Under the pieces are notes generated by a model. That model saw only the letters and a program-made list of their open reading frames with translations, searched no databases and was not told the DNA's origin. Shown piece after piece: positions 1 to 8,784 of a DNA stretch of 12,348 nucleotides. Source of the stretch: Coxiellaceae bacterium (lineage in GTDB: Bacteria; Pseudomonadota; Gammaproteobacteria; UBA9339). Positions within the stretch are counted from its first letter, which is position 1, and the number at the start of each line of letters is the position of its first letter. Both the position numbers and the translations under genes were made by a program. The stretch is from NCBI GenBank assembly GCA_003142435.1, contig PLMI01000021.1:1-12348 (forward strand), written 5' to 3'.

Positions 1-3000
1 TAGTTTTGTTAGCGCAAAATAATGAAGGCTATCAAAATTTGATAAAGATTGTGTCAAAATCTTATATAGAAGGGCAAGTCAACGATTTGCCAATGGTTAA
101 AAAGTCATGGCTTAGTGAATACAATAAAGGAATTATCGCCTTATCGGCCGGCGTCTATGGTGATATTGGTGCCGCCATTTTAAGTAATGATAAGAAGCGC
201 GCATCTGGTTTATTGCAAGAGTGGCAAAAAATTTTTCCAAATAGATTTTACATTGAATTACAGCGTACGCAAAAGCTAAAAGAAGAAGAATATATTGAGA
301 CTGCTTTGGAACTGGCTGAGCAATTTCATGCGCCAGTTGTGGCAACTAATAATGTTTGTTTTCTTGTCCCCAATGATTTTTATGCGCATGAAGCTAGAGT
401 TTGCATTAATTCCGGTTGTGTTTTAGAGGATGTAAAGCGGCCAAGAAATTACACCGAAAATCAATATCTGCGTTCTGCATCAGAAATGATTGAATTATTT
501 TCTGATATTCCGGAAGCAATTATCAATACCGTAGAAATAGCTAAGAGATGTAATGTAACCATCACTCTTGGCGAAACTTTTTTACCTATATTTCCTCTCC
601 CAAATGACATTTCCATTGAAGAATATTTTGTTACGTCAACTAAAGCGGGTTTAGAAAAAAGATTAAAAGCGATTTTTGACGTTAATTCAGCTGAATTCGC
701 ACAGAAAAGAAAAACGTACGACGATCGACTGGATCTTGAGATGGACGTCATAAAAAAAATGGGATTTGCCAGCTATTTTTTGATTGTTGCTGATTTTATC
801 GCCTGGGCAAAAAATAACGGGATTCCAGTGGGGCCCGGTCGTGGATCTGGCGCCGGATCCTTAGTTGCTTATGTATTAGGCATAACAGGACTTGATCCAA
901 TTGATCAAGATTTGCTTTTCGAAAGGTTTTTAAACCCCGAAAGGATATCGCTTCCCGATTTTGATGTTGATTTTTGTATGGAAGGACGTGACCGGGTGAT
1001 TGAATACGTGGTTAATCGCTATGGTAAAGATAAAGTTTCACAAATCATAACTTATGGAACGATGGCAGCAAAAGCTGCGGTAAGAGATGTGGGCCGAGTT
1101 CTGGGATTTCCTTACGGGTTTGTCGATAAGATTGCTAAATTAATTCCTTTTGAATTGGGAATTACGCTTGAAAAAGCGCTGCAAGATGAAGACTTATTAC
1201 GCAAGCGTTATGAGCAGGAACCAGAAGTTAAAAGCATGATCGATCTTGCAATGAAAATTGAGGGCATTACAAGAAATGCCGGCAAACATGCGGGAGGCGT
1301 AGTTATTGCACCTTCAGTGTTAACAGATTTTATGCCACTTTACTGTGAAGCTGGTGAATCTAATTTGGTTTCACAATTTGACAAAGATGACGTTGAAGCA
1401 ATTGGCCTTGTGAAGTTTGACTTTCTTGGATTAAGAACATTAACCATAATCAATTGGGCACTTTTAGCAATTAATGCAAAGAAGGAATTATTGAATGAGG
1501 AAAAAGTTGATATCTCAAGAATTCCCTTAGACGACTCTGAAACGTATAAATTGATACAATCTTCAGCAACGACCGCTGTTTTTCAAATTGAGTCTCGAGG
1601 CATGAGAGATTTAATTAAACGCTTAAGACCAGATAGGTTTAGCGATCTTGTTGCATTAGTTGCTCTTTATAGGCCTGGACCTTTGCAATCAGGAATGGTC
1701 GATGATTTTATCGAGCGCAAACATGGAAAAAATTTTTCTTATTTACATCCTAGTCTTGAAAGCGTTTTGAATCCGACTTACGGTGTCATTATTTACCAAG
1801 AACAAGTGATGCAAATAGCGCAGATTCTTGCGGGTTACAGTTTAGGAGGCGCCGATATTTTAAGGCGTGCCATGGGAAAAAAGAAGCCTGAAGAGATGGC
1901 AAAACAACGCGCAGTTTTTATGGAAGGGGCCGCTAAGAAAAATATCGACAAACATGTTGCGAGCAATATTTTTGATTTAATGGAAAAATTTGCCGGCTAT
2001 GGTTTCAATAAATCGCATTCAGCAGCTTACGCCTTGATTGCTTATCAAACTGCGTGGCTAAAGGCTCATTACCCTGCAGAATTTATGGCCGCAGTTTTGT
2101 CATCTGATATGGATAACACTGATAAAGTAGTTGTTTTCATCAATGAATGCAAGAACATGAAGCTGGAAATAATTCCGCCAAACATAAATCAGGGAAATTA
2201 TCAATTTGTGGTTGGGGATGACGGGAAAATAATTTATGGTTTAGGCGCAATAAAAGGAGTCGGTGCTTCTGCAATTGAAAATATAACCGCTATTCGCGGC
2301 CAGGGCGGCAAATTTAGAAGTTTGTTTGATTTCTGTAAAAGAGTTGATGGCCGTAAAGTAAACAAAAAAGTTCTAGAAGCATTGGTAAATGCAGGAGCAT
2401 TTGACGAGCTTAATTTAAAACGAGCGAGGGTCTTTGCATCTTTGCCTTTGGCAATGAGAATGGCCGAACAACATGCGCTAAGCAAAGCGCAAGGACAACT
2501 TGATTTATTTGCTGAAGAAGAGGAGGAAAAAGACCAGGAAAGAGAGTACGTGATTGCCGACGATTGGATAGAAGAGGAAAGATTGAGAAATGAAAAAAGC
2601 GTCCTGGGATTTTATTTAAGCGGCCATCCAATACATTATTTCAAAAGTGAACTTGAACAAATAGTATCTGCGCCACTAGCAAAGCTTATAAAGCATTCAA
2701 ATTCATCAGGAAAGAATAAGCAGGTCGTAGTTGCAGGAATAGTTTCTTCAGTAAAAGTGTTAACGACGAAGACAGGCAATAAAATGGCAGTATTAGGCAT
2801 TGAAGATGAAAATGCAAAAATGGACATCACCATTTTTTCGGAATTATTTGCTCTGCATCGTGAATCTCTGGTAAATGATAAGTTGCTGGTAATTGAAGGA
2901 GAGCTCAACTTCGATAATTTTTCCAGTGAAAATAGGGTTCGGGCGACAAAAATTATGACATTTGACGAGGCGCGACAAAGTTATGCAACTGCCATAATTT

Positions 3001-3224
3001 TAAAATTGAACGCCGATAACATTGCTGAGGAAGATATAGAAAATTTGCAGCAAATTCTCAATCCATTTCGTGGCGGTAATATTGCTGTTTATATTCTTTT
3101 TAAAAACAAAATTACTTCTGCTAAGTTATTTTTGGGAAATAAATGGAAGGTTTTTGCTAAAGTCGAGTTGCTTTCTCAGCTACAACAAAAATTTGGTAAA
3201 GATGATGTTATTGTGTGGTATTAA
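1..3224 (+). CDS. dnaE: DNA polymerase III alpha subunit (5' partial)
   Basis: This is the catalytic subunit of the replicative polymerase III holoenzyme. The frame is open to the left edge (first complete codon at 3), so the true start lies outside; by comparison with E. coli DnaE (1160 aa) roughly 90 N-terminal residues of the PHP domain are missing. Visible landmarks, in order: the rest of the PHP domain; the [14 protein letters not shown] motif (about nt 832); the PDFDVDF motif (nt 954-974) with the catalytic aspartates; the third catalytic Asp in [14 protein letters not shown] (nt 1419-1421); [13 protein letters not shown] in the fingers; a consensus beta-clamp-binding pentapeptide QLDLF (nt 2496-2510); an OB fold (about nt 2720-2960); and a tau-binding C-terminal domain. 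The reading frame is intact to TAA at 3222-3224, which overlaps the stop of the opposing miaB. The TTG at position 6 is internal, not a start. Confidence 0.97.
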   Translation, partial: VLLAQNNEGYQNLIKIVSKSYIEGQVNDLPMVKKSWLSEYNKGIIALSAGVYGDIGAAILSNDKKRASGLLQEWQKIFPNRFYIELQRTQKLKEEEYIETALELAEQFHAPVVATNNVCFLVPNDFYAHEARVCINSGCVLEDVKRPRNYTENQYLRSASEMIELFSDIPEAIINTVEIAKRCNVTITLGETFLPIFPLPNDISIEEYFVTSTKAGLEKRLKAIFDVNSAEFAQKRKTYDDRLDLEMDVIKKMGFASYFLIVADFIAWAKNNGIPVGPGRGSGAGSLVAYVLGITGLDPIDQDLLFERFLNPERISLPDFDVDFCMEGRDRVIEYVVNRYGKDKVSQIITYGTMAAKAAVRDVGRVLGFPYGFVDKIAKLIPFELGITLEKALQDEDLLRKRYEQEPEVKSMIDLAMKIEGITRNAGKHAGGVVIAPSVLTDFMPLYCEAGESNLVSQFDKDDVEAIGLVKFDFLGLRTLTIINWALLAINAKKELLNEEKVDISRIPLDDSETYKLIQSSATTAVFQIESRGMRDLIKRLRPDRFSDLVALVALYRPGPLQSGMVDDFIERKHGKNFSYLHPSLESVLNPTYGVIIYQEQVMQIAQILAGYSLGGADILRRAMGKKKPEEMAKQRAVFMEGAAKKNIDKHVASNIFDLMEKFAGYGFNKSHSAAYALIAYQTAWLKAHYPAEFMAAVLSSDMDNTDKVVVFINECKNMKLEIIPPNINQGNYQFVVGDDGKIIYGLGAIKGVGASAIENITAIRGQGGKFRSLFDFCKRVDGRKVNKKVLEALVNAGAFDELNLKRARVFASLPLAMRMAEQHALSKAQGQLDLFAEEEEEKDQEREYVIADDWIEEERLRNEKSVLGFYLSGHPIHYFKSELEQIVSAPLAKLIKHSNSSGKNKQVVVAGIVSSVKVLTTKTGNKMAVLGIEDENAKMDITIFSELFALHRESLVNDKLLVIEGELNFDNFSSENRVRATKIMTFDEARQSYATAIILKLNADNIAEEDIENLQQILNPFRGGNIAVYILFKNKITSAKLFLGNKWKVFAKVELLSQLQQKFGKDDVIVWY

Positions 3225-4549
3225 TTAGGTGATAAAGTTGCCAAAAGATAATTTGGCAAGGCATTCGTTATTTTTACATCGACTGCCTGACCTATTAAAT
3301 CTATACCTCCTGTAAAAAATGTTGTTCTATTGTTTTCTGTTCTGCTTGAGAGTTGATTTTTATGTTTTGCAAAATGAGTTACGATAACGTTTTGCAAAGA
3401 TCCGACCATCGATTCACTTATTTCCATCCCGTATTTGTTTATTTGCTCCTGCAGAATTTTAAGGCGCTCTTTTTTGGTCTCTAGATTCACATCATCTTGC
3501 ATCATTGCGGCTTTGGTAAATGGCCTTGGACTATAAATGAAGCTGAAAGATTTATCGAATTTTAAAGCGTTTATAAGATTCATTGTTTGTGCAAAATCTT
3601 CTTCGGTTTCATTTGGAAAGCCTACGATAAAATCAGTAGTAATGCTTATGTTTGGCCTTACTTTACGTAATTTACTTATTTTTTCTTTGTATTCTTCTGT
3701 TGTGTATCCGCGGCGCATTGCTGCTAAAATTTTATTTGAACCACTTTGTACGGGAAGATGTAAGTGATTTACTAATTTACGTTCACTTGCAAAAACCTCA
3801 ATAAGATCTTCAGAAAAGGCGGAAGGATGAGAGGTTGTAAAGCGAATGCGCAAAATATTATCTATTTTAGCAATTCTTGCAATCAGATCTGTAAGGTTTG
3901 TTAATTTGCCATTTTGATCCTTCGCTAAATAATCGTTTACATTTTGTCCTAATAAATTTATTTCTTTAACGTTTTGTGCAGCAAGAATTTCAACTTCTTT
4001 TATCACGTCTTCAAAGGGCCTGCTGATTTCCCGTCCTCTCGTATAAGGAACAATACAATAACTGCAAAACTTATTGCAGCCTTCCATTATCGATACAAAT
4101 GCAATTGGACCTTTGGCGTGTGGTTTGAGAAAATAAGCAAATTTTTCTAGCGCTGATTTTGCCGAGGATACGTCAATAATTTTGCTGATTCTTTTTAATG
4201 AGGCATCGTAAAATTTCGGTAAATGATGTAAAGTTTGCGGCCCAAATACAATATCAACGCAAGGAGCGCGTTTTGTTATTTTTTCTTTTTCCTGGACAGC
4301 AACACAACCGCCAACGCCAATAACTAAAAAGGGATTTTTAGCTTTTAGTTTACGAAAGCGGCCTAAATCAGAAAACAATTTTTCTTCTGCTTTTTCGCGA
4401 ATAGAACAGGTGTTCAACAAAATCAAATTTGCTTCGTTGGCATCATCAGTTTCCAAAAATCCATGAGATGATTTCAGAAGCGCAACTATTTTGGCGCTAT
4501 CATATTCATTCATTTGGCAGCCATAAGTTTTAATGTGTAGCTTTTTCAT
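3221..4549 (-). CDS. miaB: tRNA-2-methylthio-N6-dimethylallyladenosine synthase (MiaB)
   Basis: This radical-SAM methylthiotransferase adds the 2-methylthio group to i6A37 of tRNAs reading UNN codons, after MiaA. The 442-aa product is slightly shorter than E. coli MiaB (474 aa). The N-terminal UPF0004 domain shows the three cysteines that bind the auxiliary 4Fe-4S cluster: C11 ([12 protein letters not shown]), C48 ([14 protein letters not shown]) and C82 (VGGCVAVQE). The radical-SAM CxxxCxxC is at C158, C162 and C165 ([22 protein letters not shown] region). A C-terminal TRAM RNA-binding domain covers about residues 375-440. The start ATG is at 4549-4547 with no strong Shine-Dalgarno. The gene stands alone, behind the hairpin-rich spacer after alr, and converges with dnaE over a shared TTAA. 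No miaB-ybeZ-ybeY linkage is seen. Confidence 0.96.
   Translation of the reverse strand: MKKLHIKTYGCQMNEYDSAKIVALLKSSHGFLETDDANEANLILLNTCSIREKAEEKLFSDLGRFRKLKAKNPFLVIGVGGCVAVQEKEKITKRAPCVDIVFGPQTLHHLPKFYDASLKRISKIIDVSSAKSALEKFAYFLKPHAKGPIAFVSIMEGCNKFCSYCIVPYTRGREISRPFEDVIKEVEILAAQNVKEINLLGQNVNDYLAKDQNGKLTNLTDLIARIAKIDNILRIRFTTSHPSAFSEDLIEVFASERKLVNHLHLPVQSGSNKILAAMRRGYTTEEYKEKISKLRKVRPNISITTDFIVGFPNETEEDFAQTMNLINALKFDKSFSFIYSPRPFTKAAMMQDDVNLETKKERLKILQEQINKYGMEISESMVGSLQNVIVTHFAKHKNQLSSRTENNRTTFFTGGIDLIGQAVDVKITNALPNYLLATLSPN
3238..3259 (+). terminator. Candidate dnaE terminator hairpin inside the miaB 3' end
   Basis: There is a perfect 8-bp stem, TTGCCAAA / TTTGGCAA with a 6-nt loop, 14 nt after the dnaE stop. 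On the + strand a T-rich stretch (TTATTTTT) follows only about 10 nt later, so it is not a canonical intrinsic terminator. It lies in the last codons of miaB, so it could serve dnaE, or act as a transcript-stabilising 3' structure. The convergent genes leave no other space for a terminator. Confidence 0.35.
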
Positions 4550-4565
4550 ACTGCGTCATCAATCA

Positions 4566-4594
4566 TTTTTAAATAATGAATAAATTTGTTTCAA
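4566..4594 (-). promoter_or_regulatory. Candidate sigma-70 promoter of miaB
   Basis: On the minus strand TTGAAA (4594-4589, 5 of 6 to consensus) is followed, after exactly 17 nt, by TAAAAA (4571-4566, 4 of 6). Transcription would start about 10 nt before the miaB ATG, giving a near-leaderless mRNA, which fits the lack of a clear Shine-Dalgarno. The AT-rich context makes chance matches possible. Confidence 0.4.
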
Positions 4595-4628
4595 CCATAA
4601 AAACGCTGAAAGCGTTATATAGTTATAG

Positions 4629-4668
4629 CCCAGGGTAAGATCGCGTTTTTCGCGATCGTAACCCTGGG
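4629..4668. repeat. Long inverted repeat, about 16-bp stem
   Basis: The arms CCCAGGGTAAGATCGCG (4629-4645) and CGCGATCGTAACCCTGGG (4651-4668) are reverse complements except for one A/G mismatch and one bulged A, with a TTTTT loop. This is by far the strongest fold in the window. It has no T-tail on either strand beyond the loop, so it is not an ordinary intrinsic terminator. It may act as a transcript end or stabiliser for the alr operon, or be one module of a dispersed repeat. Confidence 0.8.
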
Positions 4669-4748
4669 GGAGAGTTGGCAACTGCCTAATTTTAACGAAG
4701 GACGATGGTGAAAATGCTACCAAACTCGAGAACAGTGAATGCAACAAC

Positions 4749-4798
4749 AACCCGCCTTCGCTAAAGCTGCGGCGGGTTAGTCGCCTTACGGCGACTAA
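4749..4798. repeat. Two abutting GC-rich hairpins (REP-like unit)
   Basis: The first hairpin has arms AACCCGCC (4749-4756) and GGCGGGTT (4771-4778), a perfect 8-bp stem. The second, TTAGTCGCC / GGCGACTAA around the loop TTAC (4777-4798), is a perfect 9-bp stem and shares its first two bases with the first hairpin. Paired head-to-tail palindromes in a spacer are typical of REP/BIME or MITE-derived repeats. I recall similar GCCTTCGCTAAAG-containing palindromes from genomes of intracellular bacteria, but copy number in this genome cannot be seen here. Confidence 0.65.
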
Positions 4799-4851
4799 AA
4801 CATGCAATAAAAAATACCAATAAAATCAAATACTTACAAAAAATACATATT

Positions 4852-5943
4852 TTATTCGTTGATATATTTGTAAACGACTCGTTGTGTTAATTGGCAAAAC
4901 AATTCATAAGGAATCGTATTTGAAAGTAGTGCTGTATTTTCTACAGGTAACCCTTTTCCCCAAAAGGTAATAATATCACCAACTTTAACGTTTGGGACAT
5001 TGCGAAGATCAATGTTTAACATATCCATTGAAATTCTTCCTATAAGTGTTGTCGCTTTACCATTGATTAAAACGGGAATATTTGGGGTTATTGAAGATCT
5101 CGGGTAACCGTCGCCGTAACCGGTATTGACAATTCCTGCGCACATTTCACATGGCGCTTTCCAGGTACTTCCATAACCAACAGTTTCACTTGTTGCTAAA
5201 CGTTGAATTGCAATAAGAGTAGCTTCTAATGCCATGACTGGTTCAAAACCGTATTCATATATTGTTTTGCCAGAGAAGGGTGAAACGCCATACAAAGCGA
5301 TTCCAGGTCTTATCCAATCGGCGTGAGCTTCTTTGTGAGTTAATATCGTTGCTGAGTTGGCAATAGATTTTTCGCCTGTAAAATTTGCTGTTATCTTTTC
5401 AAATAGCTTTATTTGCTGAGCTGTTTTAGATTTTTCAGGCGTATCTGCGTCTGACATGTGTGTCATTATTCGAAGCAGTTTGGCTATTTGGTTATTTTGC
5501 ATCAGCCTTTGGTACGCATCGTTGGCTAGATTTTCCTGAAAACCAAGCCTATGCATTCCAGTATCAATTTTAAGCCAAATTTTGAGTTGTTGCGTAAGTT
5601 TTGCTTTCTCTAAAAAAACTAATTGTTCTTCATTATGTACTACAGTTTCAAATTTATATTTATCGATAATTTGTAATTCGTCGATATTGATAAAACCTTG
5701 CATTAGAACGATTGGGTTTTTAATACCTGCTTCGTGTAAAGTCAACGCTTCAGAAATACACGCCACGCCAAATGCATCAGCTTTATCTTCCAAAGTTTTC
5801 GCAACTTTTATAGCGCCATGGCCATAAGCATTACTTTTTATCATTGCCAAAACTTTACTTTTAGGCGCTATTTTTTTTATGACGCTTAAATTATTTCTTA
5901 AAGCATTCAAATCTATAATTGCTGTAGTGCCGTGAGTGTTCAT
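4852..5943 (-). CDS. alr: Alanine racemase (PLP-dependent)
   Basis: This enzyme converts L-alanine to D-alanine for peptidoglycan precursors in the cytoplasm. The 363-aa product has the normal family length. The PLP-binding lysine is K36 in the signature AMIKSNAYGHG, at the start of the TIM-barrel domain. IKIDTGMHRLGF carries the Arg (R132) that tunes the PLP ring. The catalytic tyrosine is Y257 in ETVGYGSTW, contributed by the C-terminal beta domain. RPGIALYG (212-219), GYGDGYPR (275-282) and GRISMDM (302-308) are also conserved. The gene begins 6 nt after the dnaB stop with no clear Shine-Dalgarno, which suggests translational coupling as the last gene of the rpsF operon. The ATG followed by AACACTCACGGC is the only sensible start. 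Confidence 0.96.
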   Translation of the reverse strand: MNTHGTTAIIDLNALRNNLSVIKKIAPKSKVLAMIKSNAYGHGAIKVAKTLEDKADAFGVACISEALTLHEAGIKNPIVLMQGFINIDELQIIDKYKFETVVHNEEQLVFLEKAKLTQQLKIWLKIDTGMHRLGFQENLANDAYQRLMQNNQIAKLLRIMTHMSDADTPEKSKTAQQIKLFEKITANFTGEKSIANSATILTHKEAHADWIRPGIALYGVSPFSGKTIYEYGFEPVMALEATLIAIQRLATSETVGYGSTWKAPCEMCAGIVNTGYGDGYPRSSITPNIPVLINGKATTLIGRISMDMLNIDLRNVPNVKVGDIITFWGKGLPVENTALLSNTIPYELFCQLTQRVVYKYINE

Positions 5944-5949
5944 GTTTGT

Positions 5950-7344
5950 TTATTGTTTATCGTTGAGGGTAAATTGTTGAGCAAGATAATTTTCAAACTT
6001 TGTATATTGGCCCAGGAAGGTCAAACTAATTTTGCCTATCGGCCCATTTCTGTGTTTAGCTATAATTATTTCGGCAATGCCTTTATTTGTGGTATTTTCG
6101 TTATATACTTCATCACGGTACACAAAAAGGATTACGTCAGCATCTTGCTCGATTGCGCCGGATTCTCGTAAATCTGACATCAATGGGCGTTTATCTTGGC
6201 GCTGCTCCAGACCTCGGTTCAACTGTGATAAAGCAATAACCGGAACGTTCATTTCTTTTGCCAGTGACTTCATTGAGCGCGAAATTTCAGATATTTCTGC
6301 AACTCTGTTTTCTGCTCTAATTCCAGGTATTTGCATTAGCTGCAGGTAATCAACAATTATTAATCCCAGTTCGCCTTTTGATTTTGCAAGCCTTCGTGCC
6401 CGCGCGCGCAATTCTGCAGGGCTCAAAGAAGGAGTGTCGTCTATAAATAAAGGAGTTTCTGAAAGAAAATCTATTGCCTGGTTTAGTCTTGGCCAATCGT
6501 CGTCAGTAAGTTTGCCGGTACGAACTTTTTTTTGGTCAATGCGCCCTAATGATGAAATCATGCGCATAGCAAGGGATTCATTGGGCATTTCAAGGCTGAA
6601 AACCAAAACGGGCTTAGTGTTTTTAATTGATACGTTTTCAGCAATATTCATTGCAAAGCTAGTTTTGCCCATTGAAGGGCGACCGGCAATAATAGTTAAT
6701 TCTCCTTTGTGAAGGCCGGAGGTAATTTCATCTAAGTCAAGAAATCCTGTTGCAATGCCGGTTACTGTTTTGTCGGAATGGTAGAGGTCATCTATTTTGT
6801 CAGAAGCTTGCGCTAAAATTGCGCTTATATCCACTGGTCCTTGGCCGCGAGATCGCTGCTCTGCAATTGTAAAAATTTCCCTTTCTGCGCTGTCAACAAT
6901 TTCCTTTATTTCACGGCCATCCGGATTAAAAGCTAAATTGGCAATATTGCCCGCAGATTCAATTAATTTACGCCTTATTGAACGTTCTCTGACGATTTCC
7001 GCATACGCTGCGATGTTTGAGGCTGTTGGCGTATTTCTAGTGAGTTCAAATAAATAAACTTCACCGCCAATGCTGTTTATTTTATTTTGATTTTTCAGCT
7101 CATCTGAAACTGTAATAACGTCAAACGGCTGGTTGCGCCTGCTTAAATTTTGTAGGGTTTTGAAAATTATTTGATGCTCTGTTCTGTGAAAGTCACTTTC
7201 TGATAAGAGTTCAGAAACTTTATCCCAGGCGTTATTGTCGAGCATGAGTCCGCCAATTACAGATTGTTCTGCTTCAATGGAGTGAGGCAATACCTTTACG
7301 GATTGTATCGCGTTATCAGTAGAAGATGGCGATTGTGCCGGCAT
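5950..7344 (-). CDS. dnaB: Replicative DNA helicase DnaB
   Basis: This hexameric 5'-3' helicase unwinds the chromosome at the replication fork and partners with primase and, through tau, the polymerase whose alpha subunit lies nearby. The product is 464 aa (E. coli 471). The N-terminal primase-interacting helical domain is at about 18-120 (LPHSIEAEQSVIGGLMLDN). After a linker, the RecA-like ATPase domain starts at about 195 (GIATGFLDLDEITSGLHKGEL). Walker A is GRPSMGKT (221-228, K227), Walker B is LIIVDYLQLM (328-337), and ALSQLNRGLEQR and DLRESGAIEQDAD follow. R432 in HRNGPIG is the likely arginine finger. No intein interrupts Walker A or the later motifs. It starts 6 nt after the rplI stop with no obvious Shine-Dalgarno, so coupling to rplI is likely. 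Confidence 0.97.
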   Translation of the reverse strand: MPAQSPSSTDNAIQSVKVLPHSIEAEQSVIGGLMLDNNAWDKVSELLSESDFHRTEHQIIFKTLQNLSRRNQPFDVITVSDELKNQNKINSIGGEVYLFELTRNTPTASNIAAYAEIVRERSIRRKLIESAGNIANLAFNPDGREIKEIVDSAEREIFTIAEQRSRGQGPVDISAILAQASDKIDDLYHSDKTVTGIATGFLDLDEITSGLHKGELTIIAGRPSMGKTSFAMNIAENVSIKNTKPVLVFSLEMPNESLAMRMISSLGRIDQKKVRTGKLTDDDWPRLNQAIDFLSETPLFIDDTPSLSPAELRARARRLAKSKGELGLIIVDYLQLMQIPGIRAENRVAEISEISRSMKSLAKEMNVPVIALSQLNRGLEQRQDKRPLMSDLRESGAIEQDADVILFVYRDEVYNENTTNKGIAEIIIAKHRNGPIGKISLTFLGQYTKFENYLAQQFTLNDKQ

Positions 7345-7350
7345 AAAGAT

Positions 7351-7809
7351 TTATTCATTTACAACTGGAACTACCTTAACTTTGATGGAGGAGTTTACAT
7401 CAGTATGTAACAGAAGATTAATGTCATATTCACCAATTTGGCGAATAGCACCTTGTGGCAAGCTGATTTCGCTTTTGACAACCTCTACTCCTGCTTTTGT
7501 AATAGTTGTAGCAATATCTCTAGTGCTGACTGAGCCAAATAATTTTCCTTCCTCACCTGCTTTTGCGTAAATGGTGACGCCTCCTAATTTTTCAATAGCC
7601 TCTTTCCTAAGAAAAGCTTTATTTAGCATTTCTTTTTCTTTTAACTCTAATTGTTCGCGTTGCTTTTCAATTTGCTCGATGTTTTCCTTCGTGGCTCTTT
7701 TGGCTTTGCCTTTTGGGATTAGGTAATTACGTGCATATCCTGGTTTGACGGAAACGATTTCGCCAATTCCGCCTAAATTTCTTGTTTTTTCTTGAAGTAT
7801 TACGTTCAT
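7351..7809 (-). CDS. rplI: 50S ribosomal protein L9
   Basis: L9 binds 23S rRNA domain V at the base of the L1 stalk and helps keep the reading frame. The 152-aa product matches the family (E. coli 149 aa). The N-terminal rRNA-binding domain carries the signature GIGEIVSVKPGYARNYLIP at 14-32. A long charged connecting helix spans about 40-75, and the C-terminal domain carries GKLFGSVSTRDIA at 88-100. An AGAGG Shine-Dalgarno precedes the ATG by 9 nt. The spacing to rpsR upstream is 51 nt and to dnaB downstream 6 nt. Confidence 0.97.
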   Translation of the reverse strand: MNVILQEKTRNLGGIGEIVSVKPGYARNYLIPKGKAKRATKENIEQIEKQREQLELKEKEMLNKAFLRKEAIEKLGGVTIYAKAGEEGKLFGSVSTRDIATTITKAGVEVVKSEISLPQGAIRQIGEYDINLLLHTDVNSSIKVKVVPVVNE

Positions 7810-7860
7810 TTTAATAACCTCTGTAATTTAATCTTTTTCTTTAGGAAATAAGTAACAAAC

Positions 7861-8091
7861 TTAGTGTTTATCTGTATCGGGCAATAGTGCCAAATATCTC
7901 GCTATTTTAATAGCATTGGAAAGTTGCCTTTGCCTTTTCACGGGAACTCCTGTAATTCTGCTTGGAATCATCCCGCCGCTTTCCATTATGTATGTTTTTA
8001 ATAAGCCAAGGTCTTTGTAGTCAATTTCTTTTACTATTGCCTTAAAAGTTTTGAAGGTCTTTTTTTGTCTTTTAAATTGTGTGTTCATCAT
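7861..8091 (-). CDS. rpsR: 30S ribosomal protein S18
   Basis: S18 forms a heterodimer with S6 on the platform of the 30S subunit. The 76-aa product has the signature [10 protein letters not shown], then PSRITG and an [18 protein letters not shown]-terminus. The cysteine seen in the N-terminal RRKFCRF segment of E. coli S18 is absent; the segment reads KKTFKTFK, so this is a cysteine-free form. Two ATG codons stand in tandem (8091-8089 and 8088-8086). The AGAGGA Shine-Dalgarno is 8 nt from the first and 11 nt from the second, which favours the first. The gap to rpsF is only 23 nt, leaving no room for the priB gene found between them in enterobacteria. Confidence 0.96.
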   Translation of the reverse strand: MMNTQFKRQKKTFKTFKAIVKEIDYKDLGLLKTYIMESGGMIPSRITGVPVKRQRQLSNAIKIARYLALLPDTDKH

Positions 8092-8114
8092 ATTGAAAAT
8101 CCTCTATTGAAAAA

Positions 8115-8513
8115 TTATTCAGTTACAGTTTCAGTGGCGCTAGTACTTTGTTTTGCTGCTTGCGGTGGTGGCTGCTCAACGTCTCTTGATTCTGTTTTAG
8201 CCTTTAACATCGGAGAAACTTCAGTTATTGCTTTATTTTTGCGCAATATAAGAGAGCGGATGATAGCATCATTGAAACGCAGGTTTGTTCTTAGCTCTGA
8301 AAGGGCAATATTTGAACACTCAATGTTTAAAAGAACATAGTGTGCTTTGTGGATTTTGTTTATTGGATAAGCCAATTGGCGACGGCCCCAATCTTCAAAG
8401 CGATGAATTTTACCGCCGTTGTTGTCAATAAAGTTGCGGTATCGCTGTACCATCGAAGTCACTTGTTCACTTTGATCAGGATGGATTAGTAATACTATTT
8501 CGTAATGTCTCAT
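8115..8513 (-). CDS. rpsF: 30S ribosomal protein S6
   Basis: S6 pairs with S18 in the central domain of the 30S subunit and is the first gene of this operon. The 132-aa product is collinear with E. coli S6: [18 protein letters not shown] at the start, [23 protein letters not shown] in the middle and RFNDAIIRS later. After about residue 100 the tail is hydrophilic and Pro/Gln/Thr-rich and ends VTE. It lacks the poly-acidic C-terminus of E. coli S6. A good Shine-Dalgarno (AGAGGA) precedes the ATG at 8513-8511; that site is part of a predicted regulatory stem (see 8523-8577). Confidence 0.97.
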   Translation of the reverse strand: MRHYEIVLLIHPDQSEQVTSMVQRYRNFIDNNGGKIHRFEDWGRRQLAYPINKIHKAHYVLLNIECSNIALSELRTNLRFNDAIIRSLILRKNKAITEVSPMLKAKTESRDVEQPPPQAAKQSTSATETVTE

Positions 8514-8522
8514 TTATATTTC

Positions 8523-8577
8523 CTCTTTTCGGTTTAAATAAGCCTTCTTAAAAAGATTTTTTAAATAAGGCAAAGAG
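8523..8577 (-). promoter_or_regulatory. S6:S18-binding leader RNA motif of rpsF
   Basis: Read on the minus strand, the leader forms stem P1 from CTCTTT (8577-8572) and AAAGAG (8528-8523). The latter overlaps the rpsF Shine-Dalgarno. P1 encloses a 30-nt hairpin P2 (8571-8542; GCCTT/AAGGC closing an A/U stem with a small internal loop). A one-sided internal loop follows on the 3' side and contains the trinucleotide CCG (8532-8530), one base from P1. This P1-P2-CCG arrangement matches the known bacterial motif by which the S6:S18 complex represses its own mRNA. Sequestering the ribosome binding site in P1 gives an obvious mechanism. It was folded by eye only. Confidence 0.7.
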
Positions 8578-8600
8578 AGTTATGTATTGATAAAACGTTC

Positions 8601-8629
8601 ATTTTAAATCAAAATGTGAGAATAATCAA
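8601..8629 (-). promoter_or_regulatory. Sigma-70 promoter of the rpsF operon
   Basis: On the minus strand TTGATT (8629-8624, 4 of 6) and TAAAAT (8606-8601, 5 of 6) are separated by exactly 17 nt. The predicted transcription start is near 8594, about 80 nt before the rpsF ATG, so the transcript would contain the whole S6:S18 motif at 8577-8523. The agreement between promoter position and leader element supports both. Confidence 0.65.
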
Positions 8630-8784
8630 ATATACCGCCACCAAAGCACAGTAAACGCACCTAAATTTGCACAAATAAAAAGGGATCTGCACATACTTTT
8701 AGGATATATCAGACGACCTGGTATTCAAATACTTTTTAATAAATGATATTTGCGTTCGAGTGATCGCAATCTATTAACTAAAAA

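Larger units (their letters stand above)
4550..4851. other. Gene-free spacer between alr and miaB, rich in hairpins
   Basis: This roughly 300-base spacer holds no convincing gene. It contains the miaB promoter candidate, then a perfect small hairpin (AACGCT gaa AGCGTT, 4602-4616), a long near-perfect hairpin (4629-4668), a short palindrome AGTTG-G-CAACT (4673-4683), an XhoI-type palindrome CTCGAG (about 4725), and two abutting GC-rich hairpins (4749-4798). The flanks are plain AT-rich DNA. The GC-rich core stands out from everything around it, as expected of an inserted palindromic or REP/MITE-type element. Confidence 0.7.

Noticed and set aside
4559..4807. 82-codon minus-strand ORF between alr and miaB
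   Set aside because: It is simply the translation of the hairpin cluster. It has no Shine-Dalgarno, no recognisable domain, and its sequence follows the palindromes.
8065..8340. 91-codon plus-strand ORF over rpsR/rpsF
   Set aside because: It lies antisense to clear ribosomal protein genes and has no protein-like features.
8750..8769. TTGCG/CGCAA inverted repeat as terminator of the 123-aa gene
   Set aside because: The stem is only 5 bp with a 10-nt loop, and no T-run follows on the minus strand.
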